A stretch of DNA of 23,366 nucleotides from CAYLJO01 sp964383905 (lineage in GTDB: Bacteria; Acidobacteriota; Blastocatellia; Pyrinomonadales; Pyrinomonadaceae): contig CAYLJO010000091.1 in NCBI GenBank assembly GCA_964383905.1, forward strand, positions 1 through 23,366, read 5' to 3'. The position numbers and the translations under genes are program-made. The notes under the pieces were generated by a model. It saw only the letters and a list, made by a program, of their open reading frames with translations, ran no database searches and was not told the DNA's origin. Of the stretch, positions 1-6,216 are shown in pieces. Numbering within the stretch: position 1 is the first letter of the stretch; every line of letters starts with the position of its first letter.

Positions 1-18
1 CTATCCCGACCCATACTG

Positions 19-24
19 TATAAA
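19..24 (+). promoter_or_regulatory. possible -10 box before the M16 homologue
   Basis: TATAAA lies in an AT-rich patch 15 nt before the first ATG. The matching -35 position is at or beyond the window edge, so it cannot be scored. The reading frame is open back to base 1, so a start further upstream is also possible; the AT-rich patch and the signal-peptide-like N-terminus favour the ATG at 40. Confidence 0.3.
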
Positions 25-39
25 TATTTTTATTCGGCC

Positions 40-1446
40 ATGAATTTGAATTTTCAAACCCTTTCATCCCGACCGAGGGGAGCAATTCTATTGGTAATCT
101 GCCTTTGGGTCATGCTTGGCGTGGCGGGCCGCGCCGCACAGGTTGAGACGGAGCCGCGCCGCGAAACATTGCTCAACGGGCTTCGCATCCTGCTGTGGCC
201 GCGACCGGGCGATGCCAACGTCATCTTGAAGCTGCGCATCCACAGCGGAGGCGCCTTCGATCTGGCCGGCAAATCCGGCCAGATGGCACTGCTGGGCGAT
301 GCGCTCTTTCCGTCCCCGGCGACGCGTGAATATTTTAGTGATGAGCTTGGCGGGCGTCTCGAAGTTACGACCGATTATGACGCCATCAATGTGACGCTGG
401 CCGGTCGCGCCGCGGAATTTGAACAGATCGTCCAGCAGTTGCGTTCGGCCATCTTTAATATGCAGCTCGACGCCGGAACGGTCGCGAAACTGCGCGAGGC
501 GCGGGTCAAAGTGGTACGCGAAACGAGCATTGCGCCCGCGCAGGTCGCCGACCGCGCGATTGCGAGGCGGCTCTTCGGCGATTTCCCCTACGGCCGGCCC
601 TTTATGGGGACAACCGATACCCTGGCGCGCATTGACCGCGCCGACCTGATGCTGGCCCGCGAACGATTTCTGACCGCGGACAATGCGACACTGGTCATCA
701 TCGGCGGCGTGGAGGAACGGCGCGCCATGCGCGCGCTTCGCCAGCTACTCGGAAGCTGGCGGAAGAGCGAGCAGATCATACCCGCAACCTTTCGCCAACC
801 GGAGGCCCCTGAAACAAGCACACTGATCATCGATTTACCGGGCACGGAGGCGGCGGAAGTACGGCTCGCCACGCGTGGCCTGGCACGCTCGGACCGCGAC
901 TACGCTGTGGCACAACTGCTCGCGCTGCTGGCGCGTGACCGGTGGCAGGCCGCGTTGCCTGAGCTGAGCAAAAGCCCTTTCTTTGTGCGTCATGAAGCGC
1001 ACACATTGCCGGGCATCTTCATTATGGGGGCTTCGGTTCCGGCCGCCGCGGCAGCACAGGCGCTCTCGGCCGCGCGGGGCGTTATTCGCTCACTGGCGAC
1101 AACGGCACCATCTGCGGCCGAACTCGAACGCGCCAGGAGCGAAGCGACGGCCACCTTTCGAAAGCAACTCGAACGACCGGAATCGATCGCCGACGGTTGG
1201 CTCGATATAGAGACATTCAAGCTTGGCCCCCTTGCCGATCAGGCGCGGGCCTTGAGCAGTGTGACACCCGCCGACGTGCAGCGCACGGCCGCCAGGCTAT
1301 TCCGCGATGCGCCTGTGGCCACGGTCGCGGCCGGCAGCGCCACTCGACTGCGCGCAGAATTTGAGCGCGCGGGCAAGGTCGAAGTGCTCGGCGAGACTGC
1401 CACGCCGGTAAAAAAGTCGCCGCTGTCGCCGGCCAAGAGGCCGTAG
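40..1446 (+). CDS. M16 family (insulinase-like) protein lacking the zinc-binding motif
   Basis: The 468-residue protein starts with a basic stretch and a hydrophobic segment (about residues 14-33) that reads as a signal peptide, so it probably acts in the periplasm. An M16 N-terminal domain follows (TLLNGLRILL, GGAFDLAGKSGQ), then a C-terminal M16 domain (about 200-420). Active M16 enzymes carry HxxEH directly after the GKxG segment; here the aligned residues are Ala83, Gly86 and Asp87, so both zinc histidines and the catalytic glutamate are missing. In this family inactive subunits commonly pair with an active partner usually encoded next door, so an active gene may lie just upstream, outside the window. 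The C-terminus ends in a Lys/Pro-rich tail. No Shine-Dalgarno is visible before the ATG, and no stop separates it from the window edge. Family assignment is firm; the function is inferred to be non-catalytic. Confidence 0.85.
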   Translation: MNLNFQTLSSRPRGAILLVICLWVMLGVAGRAAQVETEPRRETLLNGLRILLWPRPGDANVILKLRIHSGGAFDLAGKSGQMALLGDALFPSPATREYFSDELGGRLEVTTDYDAINVTLAGRAAEFEQIVQQLRSAIFNMQLDAGTVAKLREARVKVVRETSIAPAQVADRAIARRLFGDFPYGRPFMGTTDTLARIDRADLMLARERFLTADNATLVIIGGVEERRAMRALRQLLGSWRKSEQIIPATFRQPEAPETSTLIIDLPGTEAAEVRLATRGLARSDRDYAVAQLLALLARDRWQAALPELSKSPFFVRHEAHTLPGIFIMGASVPAAAAAQALSAARGVIRSLATTAPSAAELERARSEATATFRKQLERPESIADGWLDIETFKLGPLADQARALSSVTPADVQRTAARLFRDAPVATVAAGSATRLRAEFERAGKVEVLGETATPVKKSPLSPAKRP

Positions 1447-1461
1447 CAATTCACAAGCTTA

Positions 1462-2244
1462 TTGCAAGGCCCTCGCAACCACCTCCCGGATGAAATTCGC
1501 TTAACTGTGCCTGGTACAGGGAATGAAATCAACGGCGACGATGCGCGCCGCGTGCGCGAGATGTTTGCGCGGATCGCGGGCCGCTATGATCTGTTGAACC
1601 ACCTCTTGTCCGGAAATATTGACAGGCGATGGAGGCAGATTGTTGCGAATAGATTGCAAAGCGCGCTGTCGCGAAAGGGCGCCATAGCGCTCGACGTGGC
1701 CTGCGGCACCGGCGATCTTTCGATGGCTATCGCTCAGGCGACCGGCGCGCGAGTGATAGGCGCGGACTTCTGCCGGCCGATGCTTGCTATCGCTGCGCGC
1801 AAAGCTCTAAGGCATGCGCCTTCGATGCCCTTTATCGAAGGCGACGCCCTGCGGCTCCCGTTCGGCGACGGATCCTTCGACGCCGTCAGCATCGCGTTCG
1901 GTCTGCGGAACTTACGGAGCGTTGAAGGCGGACTAAGAGAGCTGTGGCGCGTTCTGAAACCGGGCGGCCGGGCGGCCGTTCTCGAGTTCTCGAGGCCGGT
2001 GGTGCCGGGTTTTCGCGCCCTGTTTCAATTCTATTTTACGCGGGTGCTCCCGCGCATCGGAGGCTTGGTGAGTGGGTCGCGCAGCGCATACGAATATTTG
2101 CCGGATTCGGTGAAGCGCTTTCCCGACCAGCACGAGCTTGCGGCGTTAATGCGCGAAGCCGGGTTCGAGGAGGTGGAGTACCAGAATTTAACCGGCGGCG
2201 TGGCGGCGCTACATTTGGGAACGCGCCCGCGCCGCTCCCCATAG
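1462..2244 (+). CDS. ubiE/menG: demethylmenaquinone (or ubiquinone) C-methyltransferase, UbiE/MenG family
   Basis: This cytosolic, membrane-associated SAM-dependent enzyme performs the C-methylation step of quinone synthesis, most likely demethylmenaquinone to menaquinone here. Visible family features are VREMFARIAGRYDLLN near residue 31, SAM motif I DVACGTGD (78-85), the acidic ADFCRPML segment (101-108), GDALRLPFGDGSFDAV, the family signature FGLRNLRSVEGGLRELWRV, and LKPGGRAAVLEFSRP. Length fits the family (about 230-260 residues). The listed start is a TTG without a Shine-Dalgarno; GTG at 1507, which leaves 15 residues before VREMF, is an equally good candidate. ATG at 1561 is too late because it cuts the conserved VREMF block. 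It lies 15 nt after the M16 homologue and may be cotranscribed. No other quinone gene is in view, so menaquinone rather than ubiquinone is inferred from the suspected phylum. Confidence 0.93.
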   Translation: MQGPRNHLPDEIRLTVPGTGNEINGDDARRVREMFARIAGRYDLLNHLLSGNIDRRWRQIVANRLQSALSRKGAIALDVACGTGDLSMAIAQATGARVIGADFCRPMLAIAARKALRHAPSMPFIEGDALRLPFGDGSFDAVSIAFGLRNLRSVEGGLRELWRVLKPGGRAAVLEFSRPVVPGFRALFQFYFTRVLPRIGGLVSGSRSAYEYLPDSVKRFPDQHELAALMREAGFEEVEYQNLTGGVAALHLGTRPRRSP

Positions 2245-2249
2245 GCCGG

Positions 2250-2289
2250 ATTGGTTGCACGAGAAAACGCGTGAAGAAGTGATGCAACC
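2250..2289 (+). other. imperfect stem-loop after ubiE/menG
   Basis: TGGTTGCA and TGCAACCA form an 8-bp inverted repeat starting shortly after the methyltransferase stop, with an inner CACG/CGTG pairing. It is followed by TAAAACG and not by a T-run, so it is not a textbook terminator. It may stabilise the 3' end of the transcript. Confidence 0.35.
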
Positions 2290-2326
2290 ATAAAACGTGG
2301 TCCGATTGATCCCGCGTCCGCTTCGC

Positions 2327-2353
2327 CGTGCACAGTTGTCGGGGCTGTGCGCG
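2327..2353 (+). other. stem-loop in the leader of the 51-residue gene
   Basis: CGTGCACAG pairs with CTGTGCGCG (9 bp with one G-U) around a 9-nt loop, about 100 nt before the small gene. It could be part of its 5' untranslated region. No known riboswitch class is recognised. Confidence 0.3.
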
Positions 2354-2450
2354 GGTCGGGCTTCGCCTGGATCGGTCGGACTACGTTTTCATATTTTAAC
2401 CGAAGCGCTAAGATTGGTTCTTCTCTTAACTACCGTTCAGGAGACCTTCT

Positions 2451-2606
2451 ATGGCAGACACAAAGGAGCAGCAGCCGATCAATAACCTGGCCGATATAGT
2501 TATTGTGCTTCAAGGGATCTTAAAACAATTAACCGAGCTCAATCAGTCTTTGAAGGCGATTGCCCAGAGTCAGGCCCAGATTGCCTCTCAGAGCGTACGA
2601 CGATAG
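2451..2606 (+). CDS. small helical protein, 51 residues
   Basis: This short gene begins at an ATG preceded by CAGGAGA about six bases upstream, a good ribosome binding site. The product begins MADTKEQQPINNLADIVIVL and ends QSVRR. Hydrophobic residues recur at heptad-like spacing (I10, L13, I16/V17, L20, I23/L24, L27, L30, L34, I37), and the second half is rich in Gln and Ala (KAIAQSQAQIASQ). This reads as a single amphipathic helix that would form a coiled coil or bind a membrane surface. There is no signal peptide and no catalytic motif. It stands alone between the methyltransferase and a strong terminator at 2679, so it is probably monocistronic. I do not recognise a family. The reading frame, ribosome binding site and terminator together make it convincing. 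Confidence 0.65.
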   Translation: MADTKEQQPINNLADIVIVLQGILKQLTELNQSLKAIAQSQAQIASQSVRR

Positions 2607-2914
2607 CTAACGGGGTTGGATCGACGCGAAAACGCCGGCCATGGCTAAAGGGCTCGCACACGGCAAAGGCAAAAAGAAGAGGCGAGCCGATCAAACGGCT
2701 CGCCTCCGTTTCATCTCACACCATTTTTTGACCCAGTAACCTTAAAATCTTGTAACCAATCGACCCCTGCCAGCGTCTAAACTCTCTGGCAGTGCAGATT
2801 TTGGGCTGCTATCTGTTTGCAATCTCAAGTCATTTGCTCGCGGGGGCGTTCTCAAGGATCTTGCATCCTCGCGTTTGCCATCCCAACTCCCGGGCTGACG
2901 CTCGTTTGACGGTA
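2607..2914. other. intergenic stretch without a supported gene
   Basis: Apart from the terminator at 2679-2712, I see no convincing coding sequence, RNA gene or repeat. An open frame begins at 2792, but its first 41 codons have no ribosome binding site and no recognisable content. Confidence 0.4.
2679..2712 (+). terminator. rho-independent terminator (bidirectional) after the 51-residue gene
   Basis: A perfect 11-bp stem (2679-2689 with 2696-2706, GAGGCGAGCCG/CGGCTCGCCTC) closes a 6-nt loop. The plus-strand tail is only moderately T-rich (CGTTTCATC); read on the minus strand the tail is TCTTCTTTTTGCC, so it may also stop leftward transcription. Confidence 0.75.
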
Positions 2915-3313
2915 ATGGAGCGATTAGTTAACACGGCCAAGCTTTACACCACCCGGGCCATTCTGGTCATAGGTGTGCTCATGCCACTGTGTCTCTCCAA
3001 CAACACCGGCGTATGCTTTCTGCCCTTCCCGCCTCTGCCGGCCAGTCAACCCCAGGCGGCTCAGGTCACTGATGGCTCGCCCGCCCCTCTGCTGACCAAC
3101 GTCATCGAAGGGCGCGTGGAGATGGTAAAGACACTGGAGAAACGCGACGGCGCCGAGCATCAGACAAGTCACGTTGCGGCGCATTCTTTTAAAAGGATAT
3201 TTGATCTGCTCGCTAGTGCAGGCCGAAGGGCACGCAGTGTTTATTTATCTCTCTTTCCCTCATCGACTTTTGCGTTACGGGCGGACGGCCGTGCCCCGCC
3301 ACACTTACTCTAG
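2915..3313 (+). CDS. doubtful small secreted or membrane-anchored protein
   Basis: From the ATG at 2915 the frame encodes 132 residues; it is open back to 2792. The N-terminus MERLVNTAKLYTTRA followed by ILVIGVLMPLCLS resembles a signal peptide or signal anchor. A Pro-rich linker (FLPFPPLPASQPQ) follows, then a more ordinary region (LLTNVIEGRVEMVKTLEKRD). The third codon positions are GC-rich in the central part, as in real genes here, but less so near the end. No Shine-Dalgarno precedes the ATG, no family is recognised, and the last 40 residues look like random translation. It could be a decayed gene or a chance frame. There is no terminator immediately after it. Confidence 0.3.
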   Translation: MERLVNTAKLYTTRAILVIGVLMPLCLSNNTGVCFLPFPPLPASQPQAAQVTDGSPAPLLTNVIEGRVEMVKTLEKRDGAEHQTSHVAAHSFKRIFDLLASAGRRARSVYLSLFPSSTFALRADGRAPPHLL

Positions 3314-3339
3314 CCGAGCCATCACGGATCACACAGGAT

Positions 3340-3407
3340 CGGCCCCGTTTACACCGTCATAGACGAGGCGCTAATGAGGTGGACGCCGGCCTATACACAC
3401 GGGGCCG
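3340..3407 (+). other. long-range inverted repeat, possible structured leader RNA
   Basis: CGGCCCCGT (3340-3348) and ACGGGGCCG (3399-3407) are perfect complements separated by 50 nt. Inside, GGCG (3367-3370) and CGCC (3384-3387) can form a second stem. This and the hairpin at 3484-3521 lie upstream of the 69-residue gene. No known RNA family is recognised. Confidence 0.4.
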
Positions 3408-3483
3408 CTCACTTATCGTCGCTCATGGGTGGGCAACGTCAGCATTCCACATCTCGGACCTTGTGAGCGCAAACAGTCTGAGC

Positions 3484-3521
3484 CGGCAGGTAAGGCTTTG
3501 CCTAACCGGTCTCTCCTGCCG
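3484..3521 (+). other. hairpin 40 nt upstream of the 69-residue gene
   Basis: CGGCAGG and CCTGCCG form a perfect 7-bp stem, and the enclosed segment contains its own small hairpin AGGC-TTT-GCCT. It lies in the presumed 5' untranslated region of the gene at 3561. It is not followed by a T-run, so it is not an obvious terminator. Confidence 0.4.
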
Positions 3522-3560
3522 ACAAAGTCGAGAAGAAACAAGGCTTTTTAAGCAAATCCC

Positions 3561-3770
3561 ATGGGCGCAATGAAAAACCTGAGCAGGGCCGCACGACTAC
3601 GCGCCGAGGCTGCGGAAGCAACAAGGGAAGCGACTGAACTGTTACAGCGGGCGTCGGAATTGATCCAGTCGGGCAAGACGAGCGAAGCGATGGGGCTGAA
3701 ACAGCAGGCCGAAGAGAAGCAAATTAAATCACGTAGATTAATCGAGAGGGCGAATCATTTAGCCGAGTGA
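3561..3770 (+). CDS. small Ala/Glu-rich helical protein, 69 residues
   Basis: The product is almost entirely charged and helix-forming: RAARLRAEAAEATREATELL, then QRASELIQSGKTSEAM, then KQQAEEKQIKSRRLIERANHLAE. The pattern resembles two amphipathic helices joined at the SGKTSEA turn, like a small tetratricopeptide-type hairpin or a coiled coil. There is no signal peptide, cysteine or catalytic motif. ATG at 3561 and the ATG at 3570 are both possible starts; neither has a strong Shine-Dalgarno (the upstream sequence is AAGGCTTTTTAAGCAAATCCC). It stands alone, preceded by two strong RNA hairpins and followed by the long stem at 3821. The composition is clearly non-random, so I believe the gene is real; function unknown. 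Confidence 0.6.
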   Translation: MGAMKNLSRAARLRAEAAEATREATELLQRASELIQSGKTSEAMGLKQQAEEKQIKSRRLIERANHLAE

Positions 3771-3820
3771 GCATGAAGTTATAATGCATTTATCCCCATG
3801 TAAGTGTGGCGGATGAACAG

Positions 3821-3892
3821 AGCCGCCGTGAGGAGGGTCGTCAGGAGGCATGACTTTGATGGCCCGACTGAAGGGCTCACGGCGGTTCTTCT
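3821..3892 (+). other. 12-bp long-range stem, possible terminator or structured RNA
   Basis: AGCCGCCGTGAG (3821-3832) pairs with CTCACGGCGGTT (3876-3887) with one G-U pair, enclosing 43 nt with an inner GTCA/TGAC hairpin. TTCTTCTTAAC follows, so it could terminate the 69-residue gene's transcript about 50 nt after its stop. The enclosed segment also holds AGGAGG before ATG codons at 3850 and 3859, opening a frame of only about 25 codons. Confidence 0.4.
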
Positions 3893-4233
3893 TAACAAGC
3901 GCATGCTCACACGCCGATAGTATGATGTAAATACTTTTATCTTGCATATGCGGATATTGTCGCGGCCGGGTAACTTTATAGCTACCACTATTAAGCTTGC
4001 CGTGAAGGAAGGCGCCTGAGGGAAGGGCACGACGAAACCTTTCGCCCTAGCGACAAGGATAGGTCTCAACTATTAAGGTTCGATACCAGTTAGAGCACGG
4101 CCCTTGATTCAAGAGGCGCGGGAGCGCCCCCACCGCTCGCGGCGCGCCACCCCAGGGGGCCGCGATGGCAGTTTGAAGACTGCTTCATCACGCAGAAATA
4201 AGGCCGGGCGTGTAGGCTTAAATCAAACACAAA

Positions 4234-4269
4234 AAAGCCGGTCGAGATTCTCGGATCTCGACCGGCTTT
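4234..4269 (-). terminator. strong rho-independent terminator for the minus-strand gene at 4447-4911
   Basis: GCCGGTCGAGAT (4237-4248) and ATCTCGACCGGC (4255-4266) form a perfect 12-bp stem with a 6-nt loop, extended to 15 bp by flanking A/T pairs. Read on the minus strand, the stem is followed by TTTTTTGTG, a classic tail. It lies about 180 nt beyond the stop of the minus-strand gene. Confidence 0.85.
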
Positions 4270-4345
4270 CTTGTCCCCGGCCAGCTTGCCTCCTGGCCAG
4301 GAAGGGGGAGATGTCTGTTGTCCGGCGAGGGAGAGTAGTTTAGAC

Positions 4346-4386
4346 GGCCGTGCGTGAGTCCGGCACCGGTATTGACACGCACGGCC
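4346..4386 (-). other. perfect 11-bp hairpin in the 3' untranslated region
   Basis: GGCCGTGCGTG (4346-4356) and CACGCACGGCC (4376-4386) are perfect complements with a 19-nt loop that contains CCGG repeats. It lies between the stop of the 4447-4911 gene and that gene's terminator, without a T-run of its own. It may protect the mRNA 3' end. Confidence 0.5.
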
Positions 4387-4446
4387 CTTACGTATTTCCA
4401 CCCGTGCCAGTCGTGGCGCGCGAGGTGTCTGACTGCGCAGGCTGTC

Positions 4447-4911
4447 CTACGGTGCGTGGGGAAGTGGCAGACTAAAAGGCAAAACTTTAACGTTAGCGAT
4501 GGCGAACTGACTGTGCTTTTTGAAGTCAAAATTAATTATTTCCAGCTTGCCCAGTCTCTTATAGTCTATCACCCGGACTTCAAAGAAATCATGCATCGAG
4601 CGAGATGTCAGGCGGCACTTGGCGGAAGACTTGTCGTATTTTTGATACTTGTCATAGGGGGAAGCGGGCGCACACGCGGCGGTAGAATAGGTGTCGGTGG
4701 TTAAGGTCACTTCCGGGAACCCAAGATTTTGATACCCGTTCCTGTCGTGGAGGTAGGCAAACATCAGCAAGCGGCTCGAGTATTGATCGGGTTCCCTAAC
4801 GACGTTAAATTCGGCCGCGCCTATTGAGGAGGCCCCGACTTCAACCGTCAAATTCCCTCCCCCGTTATGAAAGTCTTGAATCGTTAAAGTAATAATTTCC
4901 TTAGCACTCAT
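4447..4911 (-). CDS. orphan 154-residue beta-rich protein
   Basis: The start is well supported: GGGAGGAAAATA directly precedes the ATG, an ideal Shine-Dalgarno. The product has no signal peptide or membrane segment. Alternating polar and hydrophobic residues (IITLTIQDF, NLTVEVGAS, EVTLTT, FFEVRVIDY, LEIINFDF, AIANVKVL) suggest a small beta-sandwich or barrel. A Tyr/Lys-rich central part (PYDKYQKYDKSSAKCR) contains one of only two cysteines. I recognise no family. Codons end in A/T more often (AAT, ATT, TTT, AAA) than in neighbouring genes, which suggests recent acquisition. It is transcribed alone, divergent from the ABC operon, and has a hairpin plus a strong terminator downstream. The gene call is confident; the function is unknown. 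Confidence 0.72.
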   Translation of the reverse strand: MSAKEIITLTIQDFHNGGGNLTVEVGASSIGAAEFNVVREPDQYSSRLLMFAYLHDRNGYQNLGFPEVTLTTDTYSTAACAPASPYDKYQKYDKSSAKCRLTSRSMHDFFEVRVIDYKRLGKLEIINFDFKKHSQFAIANVKVLPFSLPLPHAP

Positions 4912-5059
4912 ATTTTCCTCCCAAGCTTTCCATCACCGGTGAAGTCGCACTCCCCTTTGGCCTCAATCTTAAGCCGTTTTGCCGGGTTTATTTGATCCTT
5001 CACCCGGATAAGACATTTCGGGGAAAAAATTTCACGGCGGCGGCTGGCTTTGCCTCATA

Positions 5060-5106
5060 GCCCGAGTCCCGGGTAAGGGGCCGTCGTGAGCGAGGGCCCC
5101 TCGGGC
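5060..5106 (+). promoter_or_regulatory. compound hairpin in the leader of the ABC operon
   Basis: An outer stem GCCCGA/TCGGGC (5060-5065 with 5101-5106) and an inner stem GGGGCC/GGCCCC (5077-5082 with 5095-5100) nest around a 12-nt loop. It ends 45 nt before the first permease start. It may be an attenuator or a protein-binding leader. It does not match a riboswitch class that I know. Confidence 0.35.
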
Positions 5107-5151
5107 GAAACTTCACGCGAGGGTTGAGAGTTAGCAAAACATCAAGGAAGT

Positions 5152-6168
5152 GTGGTATTCATAGCTGTAGTGTGGAACAGGTACAAGATAGTCGGCGCTG
5201 TGCGTCGCATCGCCATCCTGCTGCTCGTCGTTTGGACCGTCGTATCGCTGGTCACGGTGCTGATCGAACTGGTGCCGGGCGATCCGGCCATCGCTATTCT
5301 GGGCGAACAGGCGACGCCGGAGCAGATCGCACAGTTTCGTCAAAAACATGGTCTTGACCGCCCGCCGTTCTTCTTTTCCTTCCCGCGTGATGAAGCGGGG
5401 CAGAGGCACTTTAGCTGGCACGGCACCAATAACCGTTATACCGATTACTGGAGGGCCATCCTGCACGGCGACATGGGCCGCTCTTTTCGCACCGACCGCC
5501 CCGTCGTTGACCTGATTCTGGAGCGGTACCCGGCCACCATTGAACTGGCCCTGGCCGCCTTACTGATCGCGGTCGCCATCGCGATTCCTCTCGGCGTCGT
5601 GGCCGGGAAGAATCGCGGCACGTGGGTCGACAACTTCGCGTCGGTCGCCGCGCTGATCGGGATTAGCCTGCCGAGCTTCGTCATCGGTCCGATGCTGGTA
5701 TATATCTTTGCGGTCAGGCTCGGCTGGCTCGCTCCTTCAGGCCGTTTCGACTGGAGTGATATTATTCTTCCGTCCTTTACGCTGGGCGCCGCGCTCTCGG
5801 CAATTCTCACGCGCATGGTCCGGTCGTCCGTCATCGAAGAGCTGGGTGAAGATTACGTGCGGACGGCGCGGGCCAAAGGCTTAAGCGAAACGAAAGTTGT
5901 TTACAAGCACGTGTTAAAGAACGGGTTGATTCCGGTGGTGACCGTCCTCGGCTTGCAGCTCGGCGTGCTTCTGGCCGGCGCGATCATCACGGAAAAAATT
6001 TTCGGCTGGCCGGGCATCGGGCTGCTGCTGGTCGATGACGGCATCGCCAAGCGAGACTACCGTCTCGTGCAGGGCTGCGTGCTCGTCATCAGCGTCACGT
6101 ATATCGTGGCCAATACGCTGACCGATATGGTCTACCGGTGGCTCGATCCGCGGATCAGGGTCTCGTGA
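5152..6168 (+). CDS. DppB/OppB-type ABC transporter permease
   Basis: This inner-membrane protein forms half of the translocation channel of a dipeptide/oligopeptide/nickel-type ABC importer. Evidence: an N-terminal membrane segment (about 18-38) followed by ELVPGDPAIAILGEQATPEQI; GDMGRSFRTDRPV; several membrane spans; and the cytoplasmic coupling loop EDYVRTARAKGLSETKV with ...NGLIPVVTVLG, the EAA-type signature. The C-terminus YRWLDPRIRVS is typical of DppB. The 338 residues slightly exceed the usual length because about 20 extra residues (FSFPRDEAGQRHFSWHGTNN) lie in the first periplasmic loop. GTG at 5152 is used because no ATG is available; AAGGAAG sits only one base upstream, so the true start is uncertain. 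It opens an operon with the DppC-type permease and an ABC-2 pair; no substrate-binding protein or DppD/DppF ATPases are in the window. Confidence 0.93.
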   Translation: MVFIAVVWNRYKIVGAVRRIAILLLVVWTVVSLVTVLIELVPGDPAIAILGEQATPEQIAQFRQKHGLDRPPFFFSFPRDEAGQRHFSWHGTNNRYTDYWRAILHGDMGRSFRTDRPVVDLILERYPATIELALAALLIAVAIAIPLGVVAGKNRGTWVDNFASVAALIGISLPSFVIGPMLVYIFAVRLGWLAPSGRFDWSDIILPSFTLGAALSAILTRMVRSSVIEELGEDYVRTARAKGLSETKVVYKHVLKNGLIPVVTVLGLQLGVLLAGAIITEKIFGWPGIGLLLVDDGIAKRDYRLVQGCVLVISVTYIVANTLTDMVYRWLDPRIRVS

Positions 6169-6172
6169 TTAA

Positions 6173-6216
6173 GTTTCGGGCCCCGGATTAAAAGCCAGGG
6201 GCTCGAAACCCGAAAC
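6173..6216 (+). promoter_or_regulatory. intercistronic hairpin with two alternative pairings
   Basis: GTTTCGGGCCCC (6173-6184) can pair along its full length with GGGGCTCGAAAC (6198-6209, one G-U), or its first eight bases can pair perfectly with CCCGAAAC (6209-6216), which abuts the ATG at 6217. The two folds are mutually exclusive. It occupies almost the whole gap between the two permease genes. Confidence 0.45.

Larger units (their letters stand above)
3771..4446. other. 676-bp stretch without a supported gene
   Basis: This stretch holds the long stem at 3821-3887, a strong terminator at 4234-4269 and a hairpin at 4346-4386. Several open frames exist on both strands, but none has a ribosome binding site, a recognisable domain or natural composition. 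The part between 3900 and 4100 is locally AT-richer than the flanking genes. Confidence 0.4.

Noticed and set aside
2924..3184. Minus-strand 86-codon frame
   Set aside because: No ribosome binding site and no domain; the composition looks like a shadow of the plus strand.
3494..3504. GGCTTTGCC as a sign of another GEMM aptamer on the minus strand (also at 5046-5054)
   Set aside because: No GNRA-capped P2 or GGGUUGCCG closing segment lies at the right distance in either place.
3779..4069. Minus-strand 96-codon frame
   Set aside because: It runs antisense through the long stem at 3821-3887, lacks a ribosome binding site and looks random.
4090..4529. Minus-strand frames overlapping the terminator region
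   Set aside because: They run through both the 4234-4269 terminator and the 4346-4386 hairpin and overlap the end of the supported minus-strand gene.
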